The position numbers and the translations under genes are program-made. 5,193 nt of DNA from Flavobacteriales bacterium. GTDB lineage: Bacteria > Bacteroidota > Bacteroidia > DT-38. Where the stretch lies: NCBI GenBank assembly GCA_013214975.1, contig JABSPR010000372.1:1-5193 (forward strand), written 5' to 3'. Positions 1 to 5,193 of the stretch are shown piece after piece. Each line of letters starts with the position of its first letter. Position 1 is the stretch's first letter. Below the pieces are notes generated by a model, which saw only the letters and a list, made by a program, of their open reading frames with translations, was not told the origin of the DNA and ran no database searches.

Positions 1-117
1 AGATTGAGTGAATTTTACTTGGCCTTTGTTATGTCGCTGAAGTCTTTCGTTGATGTTAGATGTGCAACCCGTATAAATAAGACCGTCGTTACACTTAAGA
101 AAATATACATACCACAT
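1..117 (-). CDS. GIY-YIG nuclease superfamily protein (URI type), N-terminal part, cut by window edge
   Basis: Translating the minus strand from the ATG at 117-115 gives 39 codons without a stop up to the window edge, beginning MWYVYFLKCNDGLIYTGCTS. This is the start of a URI-type GIY-YIG domain: VYF stands in the place of GIY and YTG in the place of YIG, followed by the NINERLQRHNKGQVKFTQ stretch, which holds the catalytic-type Arg (R25 or R28) and the HNxGxVxxT motif. Family members are usually about 80-100 residues, so roughly half is missing. An in-frame TAG at 144-142 limits the start, and 117 is the only ATG after it. No ribosome binding site lies at the usual distance; a GGAGGG lies 19 nt upstream inside the hairpin repeat. 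The family is known for single-strand or junction cleavage, but most of these small Bacteroidota members have no assigned substrate. The domain call is firm; the cellular role is unknown. Confidence 0.88.
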   Translation of the reverse strand, partial: MWYVYFLKCNDGLIYTGCTSNINERLQRHNKGQVKFTQS

Positions 118-135
118 GTGAGATGAGATTGGAAT

Positions 136-177
136 GCCCTCCTACGCGTTTGCTATGGCAAAAGCTTCGGAGGACGA
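136..177 (-). repeat. Hairpin repeat copy A, ahead of the GIY-YIG gene
   Basis: This 42-nt segment matches 318-359 at 40 of 42 positions. Read on the minus strand, GTCCTCC pairs with GGAGGGC (one G-U wobble), and an inner TTGC/GCAA stem closes a CATA loop. No T-tract follows on either strand, so it does not look like a working intrinsic terminator. Its 3' arm ends 18 nt before the GIY-YIG start codon, so it would lie in that gene's leader. It may be a dispersed palindromic repeat; this window shows only two copies. Confidence 0.8.
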
Positions 178-306
178 GATAGTTTATTAAATATTTTTTA
201 ATGAAGTTAGATAAAATATGGACCTCTTGCTCTATGCTGTTTCTCAATACTTGTTGCTGGACCGTGTCCACCGGAGCCCTAGCACAAATGAACATTCGAA
301 GGTGCT

Positions 307-357
307 AAAAATAAAAAGCCCTCCTACGCGTTTGCTATAGCAAAAGCTTCGGAGGGC
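307..357 (-). terminator. Intrinsic terminator of tmRNA (hairpin repeat copy B)
   Basis: On the minus strand the arms GCCCTCC (357-351) and GGAGGGC (324-318) pair perfectly, an inner TTGCTATAGCAA palindrome extends the hairpin, and TTTTTATTTTT follows directly (317-307). That is a strong rho-independent terminator. It begins 3 nt after the last encoded tmRNA base, so 3' trimming must remove the hairpin to give the mature end. The 42-nt block 318-359 is repeated at 136-177. Confidence 0.88.
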
Positions 358-360
358 GAA

Positions 361-755
361 GGTGGAGTCGGAGGGAATCGAACCCTCGTCCAAACAAGGA
401 AATTATAAACTTTCTACATGTTTAGTATCTACTTAATTTTCGAAGATAAGCTGGCAAGACACTACCCATTTACCTCTTAGTTCCTAATATTTTACCCTAA
501 CACCGAAACGTTGTTAGATAGCTAGTTCATCTTAATGATACCAAATGCTTAAAGCTGCTGAACGAAGCTTTAAGCGAGGCAGCTCGGAATCAGTACCTAG
601 TACTGTTCTAAGGCGTCATCTCTTAGAGATTAGGCCGCAAGCGCGTAGTCAGATTCGCCGTTTAAAAGCGTATGAATTAGGATTAACGAGATTAACTCAC
701 AAAGCTCGACATGCTTACTTATCCTTTCATCTTGCTGTCAAATCCAGTCGACCCC
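361..755 (-). ncRNA. ssrA: Transfer-messenger RNA (tmRNA, one-piece)
   Basis: tmRNA rescues stalled ribosomes: it is charged with alanine, enters the A site with SmpB, and supplies a short reading frame encoding a degradation tag. The 5' end GGGGTCGACTGG (from 755) and the 3' end CGACTCC (370-364) form the seven-pair acceptor stem, with one G-U pair, followed by discriminator A363. The T arm is a GAGGG/CCCTC stem around TTCGATT, as in tRNA. The tag frame lies at 659-630 and is followed by TCTCTAAGAGA, a small hairpin after the stop codon. The encoded length of about 395 nt fits one-piece tmRNA. Only CC is encoded after the discriminator (the next base is T), so the terminal CCA must be completed by tRNA nucleotidyltransferase. 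The gene lies 56 nt downstream of the phosphatase gene stop and ends at a strong terminator. I did not fold the pseudoknots in detail. Confidence 0.96.
630..659 (-). other. tmRNA proteolysis-tag reading frame, GESDYALAA-stop
   Basis: The minus strand reads GGC GAA TCT GAC TAC GCG CTT GCG GCC TAA, giving GESDYALAA. The C-terminal YALAA is the classic tag ending recognised by ClpXP-type proteases, and a Gly resume codon is typical of Bacteroidota tmRNAs. The exact resume codon is inferred from that pattern. Confidence 0.92.
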
Positions 756-767
756 AGGTAAGTGGTG

Positions 768-775
768 TAAAATTA
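768..775 (-). promoter_or_regulatory. Possible -7 promoter element for tmRNA
   Basis: TAATTTTA on the minus strand matches the Bacteroidota -7 consensus TAnnTTTG except for the last base, and it lies 12 nt before the mature tmRNA 5' end. That spacing would allow a short leader for RNase P to remove. No TTG -33 element is visible at the usual distance, so this is weak. tmRNA may also receive read-through from the phosphatase gene, after which no T-tract terminator is seen. Confidence 0.3.
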
Positions 776-811
776 CGTAAATATTATTGGTATTGTTCGA
801 TGACAGGGAGG

Positions 812-2611
812 TTACGGAACCTTTAACCCTAGAACTAAAATATCATCCACTTGGTCTAAAACTTCGTTTTCAGTTCTCCAAGCTTCTATCGTTGTATTTA
901 GTTTTTCTCTTTGCCCTTTCATAGACAAATCCTGACTATCTTTTAACAATTGCTTGAATCGTTTAGTCATAAATTTCTTTCCTTTTGGACCGCCAAACTG
1001 ATCCGCAAATCCATCAGAGAAAATATAAATAGCATCTCCAGATTGTAACTGAATTTCATTTCTATCGAATTTCTTTTGTCCTTGGTAATAGCCTCCTATC
1101 GCAAATTTATTTGCTTTCGTTTCGAGCAATTCTCCATCCCGAATAATCCATAACGGATTGTATGCGCCACTGTACTCCAATATTTTCGTTTCAGAATCCA
1201 GGCAGCACAACGATACGTCCATACCATCATTTGCTTCCATCTCTCCAGACTGGTGACTACTTAATGCGTGCTTAACTCCTTCATCAACTCCAACTAAAGC
1301 CTTAGCCGGATCCGTTATTCCTTTCTGAACTACTACTTGATCTAATAGAGTTACGCAAATCATGCTCATAAAGGCTCCAGGAACCCCATGCCCGGTACAA
1401 TCGGCAGCAGCAAAAACAAATTTAGTTCCCAATTCTGCGAACCAATAGAAGTCACCACTTACCTTATCTCTAGGCTTAAATAAGATGAACGACTCTTCGT
1501 AAATGTTGTTAATCTCATCTTGATTAGGAAGAATTGCTTCTTGTATTCTCTTCGCATAATCGATACTATCGTTAACCTGTTTGAAAAGATCTTTCAAGAT
1601 TTCGCTTTGCATCTCTATCTCTTCTTTCTGACGTACAACCTCTTCTGTTCTAAGACGTACCTTTTCCTCCAAAATCCGCTCGTTCTCCCATAGATCGTCC
1701 CTCATCTTCAGCAATGCTTTTCCTAGGGTATCGTATTCACTGAGTGGTTTGTACGGGAATTCAAAATTACCCGAACCAACCTCGCTCGAGAACTTTGTAG
1801 TTCGTTTCATTCCATGAACTAGATTGTTCAGGGCTTCGGTCATTTCGCCAATTTCATCCTCACGTTTCTTGATATCCTCATCTGGCCAAATTCCTTTTCC
1901 CATAGAGACCAATACTGCTCGCAGCTCTTGGATAGGCTTAACAATCGAAATAATTGTAAAGAAGGCAATAAATACACCTCCAATTATAAGGGCTAAGCCT
2001 AAATAGCGAACGAACATTTCTAATACATCGAAAGAGTGAATCATATCTTCACTCACTTTTTCTGTATTCTTCTTCTGAAGAAGAATACTATGATCTAAGT
2101 CAAAAAGAATGTCTTGTGTTAACGTGTTTATATCTCCTTCATCTACAGACGAACTATATGTAAACAGCGTCATTGGATCTTCATAATCATCAAATGAATT
2201 AAGTGCTTTCATCACTTCTTGATGGAGCTCAAAGAGCTGATCAATCTGCTCAAACAAATTCTCCATCTTCTTCTGCTGATCACCATGCCAATCCTCAGAT
2301 AAGATTTGGATCCGCGTCTTTACTTCTGGATATTTCTTACTTATTATTTCTCTTAAGCTAGTTTTCTCCGGGCTGTTATCGAGGGTTGCCAAATACACCC
2401 ATTTCATGATGTACATTTTAGATTCAACAACCAATAACTTAAGTTCCCCAAGCTGAGCAACCGACGGATTATATAATTCGTTTATTTGTTTGTTGATGCT
2501 ACGAGCACGAATAAGGTTATCCTGTGTAAGGATAAAAACAACCAGCGTAAGTAAAATAAGAATACCGAAACCGGTACCTATTTTTCTGCCTATTGTAAAC
2601 CTCAATTTCAT
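812..2611 (-). CDS. Membrane HAMP sensor with SpoIIE/PP2C-type Ser/Thr phosphatase domain
   Basis: A 599-residue protein. TM1 is about residues 10-29 and TM2 about 203-223; between them a mostly helical extracytoplasmic region (30-202) resembles four-helix-bundle sensors. A HAMP domain follows (about 222-273, with P226 and the DEIGEM motif at 252-257), then a second HAMP-like unit (274-307, ending LGKALLKMRDDL), a coiled coil (308-345) and the linker YAKRIQEAILP (352-362). The SpoIIE/PP2C domain fills 376-599 and keeps its metal-binding acidic residues: SGDFYWF (D387), AADCTGHG (D404), DGMD (462-465), FSDG (D533) and VDD (588-590). It should therefore be catalytically active on a phosphoprotein, in this family usually an anti-anti-sigma (STAS) protein; none is encoded here. 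It is the last gene of the operon, 46 nt after the TPR gene. The start is an ATG in AT-rich sequence with no Shine-Dalgarno, common in Bacteroidota. The substrate and signal are unknown. Confidence 0.94.
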   Translation of the reverse strand: MKLRFTIGRKIGTGFGILILLTLVVFILTQDNLIRARSINKQINELYNPSVAQLGELKLLVVESKMYIMKWVYLATLDNSPEKTSLREIISKKYPEVKTRIQILSEDWHGDQQKKMENLFEQIDQLFELHQEVMKALNSFDDYEDPMTLFTYSSSVDEGDINTLTQDILFDLDHSILLQKKNTEKVSEDMIHSFDVLEMFVRYLGLALIIGGVFIAFFTIISIVKPIQELRAVLVSMGKGIWPDEDIKKREDEIGEMTEALNNLVHGMKRTTKFSSEVGSGNFEFPYKPLSEYDTLGKALLKMRDDLWENERILEEKVRLRTEEVVRQKEEIEMQSEILKDLFKQVNDSIDYAKRIQEAILPNQDEINNIYEESFILFKPRDKVSGDFYWFAELGTKFVFAAADCTGHGVPGAFMSMICVTLLDQVVVQKGITDPAKALVGVDEGVKHALSSHQSGEMEANDGMDVSLCCLDSETKILEYSGAYNPLWIIRDGELLETKANKFAIGGYYQGQKKFDRNEIQLQSGDAIYIFSDGFADQFGGPKGKKFMTKRFKQLLKDSQDLSMKGQREKLNTTIEAWRTENEVLDQVDDILVLGLKVP

Positions 2612-2657
2612 ATTAGAATTTCGTTAAAAGAAACTATTTTAATTAAAACGGAATTGA

Positions 2658-3626
2658 TTAATCTTTCCAATTATACCAATCGTTTTCTTGACGATGCTCT
2701 TCTATGATTTTTAACGGTTCTCCGTCTTTATTGTTCTGTATTTTTTCCAATAATTCTTTGTAATAATTCGACTTATCTATTTCGTTAAGACTGAAATAGA
2801 TCCCAGCCAATCCTTCAGTAACTGCTGGGTTAGGTGCATCGAGTTTATGCGCATTTATTAAATATGGCAACGCATCTTTAAACAAACCAATACATCTATC
2901 TTGGATATCGGAAAGAGTTACCATATCCACATCGTATCCCATTTCATTCATGATAATATCTACAGCCCGATTGTAAAATAAGATTCCCAAGTTATAATTC
3001 GCGCTCAAATTACCAGGATCCATTCCAAGAACCTCTTGATAAACATTAGTAGTGTTATTCCAATCATCATCGTTATGCTTATCCCCTCCCTCATACAGCT
3101 TAGTATAAACGGAAGCTAAAGCCAGCTTAAACTGGATCTTCTTCTCGCGTAATTCACTTTCCGGAACACCAATAATATTCATCGCTTTGATGTAGCGATC
3201 GAAATTAGAAAGCGCAGTTTTATAATTAATCATATCTAACGATGATGCAGCGTCATTAAAACATCTAATCCCTAAATACTTAATGCCTTTTAAATTTCCG
3301 TCTTTCTTTGAACCATCCGTATCCAGCTTCATTGATTTCTCATAAAACTCTATGGCAGAATTACGATATGCAGAATTACGATCACTCGCTTGGTCTCTCT
3401 TGTAAAGCTCTTTATACAAGAAACCTTTTAGATACCAATATTCACAACTGTTTATATAAGCTGTGTCGCTAGCAACATTGTCCAGGATAGGTTTTGCTAA
3501 ATCATATTCTTTAGCAGCCATATGGTTTCTTGCCTTAATCTCAAGAGGCGATTGTGCATATAATGAAGCTGATGCAAACATCGATATGGCAAGTAATACT
3601 GTATATATATATCCCATTCTTTCCAT
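2658..3626 (-). CDS. Secreted tetratricopeptide-repeat (TPR) protein
   Basis: A 322-residue protein with an N-terminal signal peptide: hydrophobic residues 5-22, then SLYA before Q25, a good signal peptidase I site. There is no lipobox Cys, so it is probably soluble in the periplasm. The rest is helical with TPR-like pairs at about 27-55, 64-101, 113-150, 166-202, 207-225 and 246-280; the clearest are YNLGILFYNRA and AIEFYEKSMKLD. TPR proteins are protein-binding scaffolds and no catalytic motif is visible. The ATG at 3626 lies 2 nt after the stop of the YfiR-like gene, implying co-transcription and perhaps translational coupling; M4 (3617) is an alternative start that keeps the signal peptide. 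Placed between a periplasmic YfiR-like protein and a membrane phosphatase, it could link the two or sense cargo, but that is inference. The TPR and export calls are good; the role is unknown. Confidence 0.88.
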   Translation of the reverse strand: MERMGYIYTVLLAISMFASASLYAQSPLEIKARNHMAAKEYDLAKPILDNVASDTAYINSCEYWYLKGFLYKELYKRDQASDRNSAYRNSAIEFYEKSMKLDTDGSKKDGNLKGIKYLGIRCFNDAASSLDMINYKTALSNFDRYIKAMNIIGVPESELREKKIQFKLALASVYTKLYEGGDKHNDDDWNNTTNVYQEVLGMDPGNLSANYNLGILFYNRAVDIIMNEMGYDVDMVTLSDIQDRCIGLFKDALPYLINAHKLDAPNPAVTEGLAGIYFSLNEIDKSNYYKELLEKIQNNKDGEPLKIIEEHRQENDWYNWKD

Positions 3627-3628
3627 AC

Positions 3629-4198
3629 CTAGTTCACTAAAATTGCAAGATTAGTTAACATGGCGCTTACTTTAAGGTTATGCTTTCCCACATTCTCTTT
3701 ATTCATTTCAAATTTCACCTTGTTGTTAGCGACGACGAAATTAATATCCGAGCCTCCCGATTTGGCCGAACCGGCTTTATCTGTAACAATTAATGTATGG
3801 GTGTTAATCACCGTTTTAAGCGCAACAGGCAACATGCTGCTATGACTTTTCGGGATATATAACATATGGCAATCTGCGATAGAAGACGCATCCATATATT
3901 TATTTATTTGTAAAAATCGAACAGAGGGCTTATCGTTATTTCGATGTGCACTAGTTGCTAAGGCATTGTATACCGGTTGTTGTCCTTCACCCAAAACGCC
4001 TATTACAAAGTTACCCTTTCTCTTCTCCTCAGGCCATTCGATGTACTTGGTGAAATTGTAAAGAAAAACAGCCTTGATTTTTGCATTAGTATCTTTTATC
4101 TCAACAGCAGTTTTGCCAGAGATAAAATTAAGCGCAATTAATGCGATAATTAAAATCTTTGTAGATCTAAAAGTATATTTTAAAAACTGTGACTTCAA
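3629..4198 (-). CDS. YfiR/HmsC-like periplasmic protein (DUF4154 family)
   Basis: A 189-residue protein. Residues 14-27 form a hydrophobic signal segment with probable cleavage near A31. The mature part follows the YfiR/HmsC plan: KAVFLYNFTKYIEWP (42-56), FVIGVLG (64-70), CHMLYIP (110-116), LIVTD (136-140), GGSDINFVVANNKVKFEMN (148-166) and the final helix LKVSAMLTNLA (175-185). Pseudomonas YfiR is a periplasmic inhibitor of the HAMP diguanylate cyclase YfiN and is controlled by disulfides; this protein has a single Cys (C110), so the same redox switch is unlikely. It is the first gene of a probable operon with the TPR and HAMP-phosphatase genes. The start appears to be TTG at 4198: no ATG or GTG lies between the in-frame TAA at 4219-4217 and the signal segment. 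Family membership is well supported; the partner is inferred from context. Confidence 0.88.
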   Translation of the reverse strand: MKSQFLKYTFRSTKILIIALIALNFISGKTAVEIKDTNAKIKAVFLYNFTKYIEWPEEKRKGNFVIGVLGEGQQPVYNALATSAHRNNDKPSVRFLQINKYMDASSIADCHMLYIPKSHSSMLPVALKTVINTHTLIVTDKAGSAKSGGSDINFVVANNKVKFEMNKENVGKHNLKVSAMLTNLAILVN

Positions 4199-4237
4199 TC
4201 TATTGTTCTTATTCTTTTATCCTTAAGGCACTATTAC

Positions 4238-4245
4238 CAAAAATA
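4238..4245 (-). promoter_or_regulatory. Candidate -7 promoter element for the YfiR-TPR-phosphatase operon
   Basis: TATTTTTG on the minus strand fits the Bacteroidota -7 consensus TAnnTTTG exactly and lies 39 nt before the proposed TTG start, leaving room for a short leader. A convincing TTG -33 element about 19 nt upstream is missing, and the surroundings are rich in T runs, so a chance match is possible. Confidence 0.4.
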
Positions 4246-4311
4246 ACAAAAAAACGGCATTTACCTCTCCTATTTATAATACCAATGATTTGCATTAAGC
4301 ATGCCAAAAAA

Positions 4312-5193
4312 TTAATACATCTTTCCTGGAAATAAACCCATACTCGCTGGTCTTCCGCCACCTACGCGAGACTCGTTCCTGCTTTTTCTTCTTCTAAACA
4401 ATACCCTCTTCCTTTTTTTACCTTGTATAATTTCGTGTTCTACTGGCATCATAAAAGGAGAATCCAGCATAGCAACCTCTTTTTGAGAGGCATCTGCCAT
4501 AAACGAACTCCCTAATCCATCTTTTGGCCCTCTATAAGATTTCCTCGAATTTTTCTGACGTTGCCTTTCTTCTACAGAATATTTCCATTCCTTTTGAAAT
4601 GGGTTTTCATTTAAAAGCAAAGCGGGGGCACGAACAGAACTTAAAAAATGACTTCCTAACCCATCGTCAGGCCCTTTGTAAGATTTCTTAGAATTCAACT
4701 TTTTCTGCTTACTCTCAGCCGATGGTTTCCAGGTATTCGAAAATGGTGTATTTGTCGCTTCTGCACTAGGAAGAACGGATAAAGAACCAAATGAGGTTTG
4801 AAGGCCATCCAGCGGCCCTTTGTAGGACTTTTTAGAATTCAACAATCTTTGTTTATCCTCTATCGATAATCCTCTATCTCTACTAAACGGGCTTCCCTTT
4901 TCTCCTGTTTGTGGCTTCATCTCTCGTGAAAACAGATCCTTACTCACATCACTCTGAGGGAAAAGAGATAATGAGCTGAAGGAACTAGATAGCCCATCTT
5001 TAGGTCCTTTATACGATTTTTTTGAATTTAACATACGTTGATTCTCCTCCACAGAAAGACCCCTGTCGCGATTAAATGGACTTGCCTTTTCCCCTGTCTG
5101 CGGCTTCATCTCTCGTGAAAACAGATCCTTACTCACATCACTCTGAGGGAAAAGAGATAATGAGCCGAACGAGCTAGAAAGACCATCACTTGG
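4312..5193 (-). CDS. Unrecognised tandem-repeat protein with basic C-terminal tail, 5' end outside window
   Basis: The frame is open from the window edge (5193) to TAA at 4314-4312: 293 residues, N-terminus missing. A GTG at 5136-5134 could be called as the start but is an internal Val of a repeat (the SDVSKDLFSREMKP phrase recurs 63 residues later), so the gene extends further upstream. Counting residues from that Val, NSKKSYKGPxDGLxSSF-type cores have their SY(K/R)GP at 41, 104, 152 and 200, and a partial core opens the window. Spacing is 63, 48 and 48. Each unit also has a (P/L)F-x3-(W/M)K motif 27 residues after SY(K/R)GP. A last degenerate SPF (226-228) is followed by the basic stretch KKRKR...FRRRKSR (240-253) and GLFPGKMY at the end. 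There are no Cys residues, membrane segments or enzyme motifs, so it looks extended and structural or binding. I do not recognise the family. Confidence 0.85.
   Translation of the reverse strand, partial: PSDGLSSSFGSLSLFPQSDVSKDLFSREMKPQTGEKASPFNRDRGLSVEENQRMLNSKKSYKGPKDGLSSSFSSLSLFPQSDVSKDLFSREMKPQTGEKGSPFSRDRGLSIEDKQRLLNSKKSYKGPLDGLQTSFGSLSVLPSAEATNTPFSNTWKPSAESKQKKLNSKKSYKGPDDGLGSHFLSSVRAPALLLNENPFQKEWKYSVEERQRQKNSRKSYRGPKDGLGSSFMADASQKEVAMLDSPFMMPVEHEIIQGKKRKRVLFRRRKSRNESRVGGGRPASMGLFPGKMY
4462..4758 (-). repeat. Two shorter, diverged units of the same coding repeat
   Basis: The units at about 4758-4609 and 4608-4462 lack the 15-residue insertion and have the basic 48-residue period. They are conserved at protein level (PFxxxWKxSxExxQxxxNSxKSYxGPxDGLGSxF) but little at DNA level, so they are older copies than the 189-bp pair. 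Unit boundaries are a matter of choice. Confidence 0.75.
4759..5136 (-). repeat. Two tandem 189-bp (63-residue) coding repeats
   Basis: Unit 1 spans 5136-4948 and unit 2 spans 4947-4759, in frame within the repeat-protein gene. A 64-nt block is identical in both registers, at 5102-5165 and 4913-4976, exactly 189 nt apart. Outside this block the units differ at many positions, including synonymous ones. Compared with the shorter units that follow, each has 15 extra residues (QTGEKxSPFxRDRGL). Confidence 0.9.

Noticed and set aside
95..295. A 66-codon open frame on the minus strand ending in ...KRVGGHSNLISHVVCIFS
   Set aside because: It runs through hairpin copy A and overlaps the GIY-YIG start in another frame. 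The SKRVGG stretch is just the translated hairpin.
361..380. Integration (att) site at the tmRNA 3' end
   Set aside because: tmRNA 3' ends are common integration targets, but no second copy of the 3' end and no integrase gene are visible in this window.
361..392. The T-arm and acceptor end taken alone as a tRNA gene
   Set aside because: The other half of the acceptor stem is about 385 nt away at 755, with a tag frame between, so this is the tmRNA 3' end and not a tRNA.
545..826. A 93-codon open frame on the plus strand
   Set aside because: It lies opposite the tmRNA gene and the end of the phosphatase gene, resembles no protein known to me, and is explained by the structured RNA on the other strand.
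1824..2006. Plus-strand open frames of 60-63 codons within the operon (1824-2006, 3463-3654, 3660-3845)
   Set aside because: They are antisense to well-supported coding sequences and show no protein-like features.
2637..2648. Perfect 12-bp palindrome TTTTAATTAAAA between the TPR and phosphatase genes
   Set aside because: It is all A/T in an AT-rich gap inside a likely operon, so chance is a sufficient explanation.
4253..4306. Terminator after the repeat-protein gene (GGCAT ... ATGCC followed by seven T on the minus strand)
   Set aside because: The arms are only 5 bp with a loop of roughly 40 nt, and the inner GCAT/ATGC stem is 4 bp; this is too weak to call.

Overview
The window looks like Bacteroidota DNA (Flavobacteriia or Cytophagia type; the genus cannot be told). 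The pointers are low to moderate GC, genes without clear Shine-Dalgarno sequences, a TAnnTTTG-type -7 promoter element, a SpoIIE-type phosphatase with the YAKRIQEAILP signature usual in this phylum, a short URI-type GIY-YIG protein of the Bacteroidota kind, and a tmRNA whose tag starts with Gly (GESDYALAA). Everything recognisable is on the minus strand, so the biological order runs from the right edge to the left.

Right to left: (1) 5193-4312, the 3' part of a gene for an unrecognised repeat protein. It is built on a 48-residue unit around NSKKSYKGPxDGLxSSF, two units carry a 15-residue insertion, and it ends in a very basic tail. (2) A 113-nt gap with a candidate promoter. (3) 4198-812, a probable three-gene operon: a periplasmic YfiR/HmsC-like (DUF4154) protein, a secreted TPR protein starting 2 nt after it, and a two-TM HAMP sensor with a C-terminal SpoIIE/PP2C phosphatase. 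(4) 755-361, a complete one-piece tmRNA gene (ssrA) closed by an intrinsic terminator at 357-307. (5) 306-178, a short gap in which I see no gene, then a second near-identical copy of the terminator hairpin (177-136). (6) 117-1, the N-terminal half of a GIY-YIG protein that runs off the left edge.

The most interesting system is the operon. In Pseudomonas YfiBNR, periplasmic YfiR restrains YfiN, a membrane HAMP protein whose output is a diguanylate cyclase. Here a YfiR-like protein precedes a membrane HAMP protein whose output is a PP2C phosphatase, with a secreted TPR protein in place of YfiB. This suggests the periplasmic control logic is reused with protein dephosphorylation (probably of a STAS-type anti-anti-sigma protein) as output. 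That coupling is inferred from gene order and domains only. The second point of interest is a hairpin present once as the tmRNA terminator and once, without a T-tract, just ahead of the GIY-YIG gene, with both differences keeping the fold.
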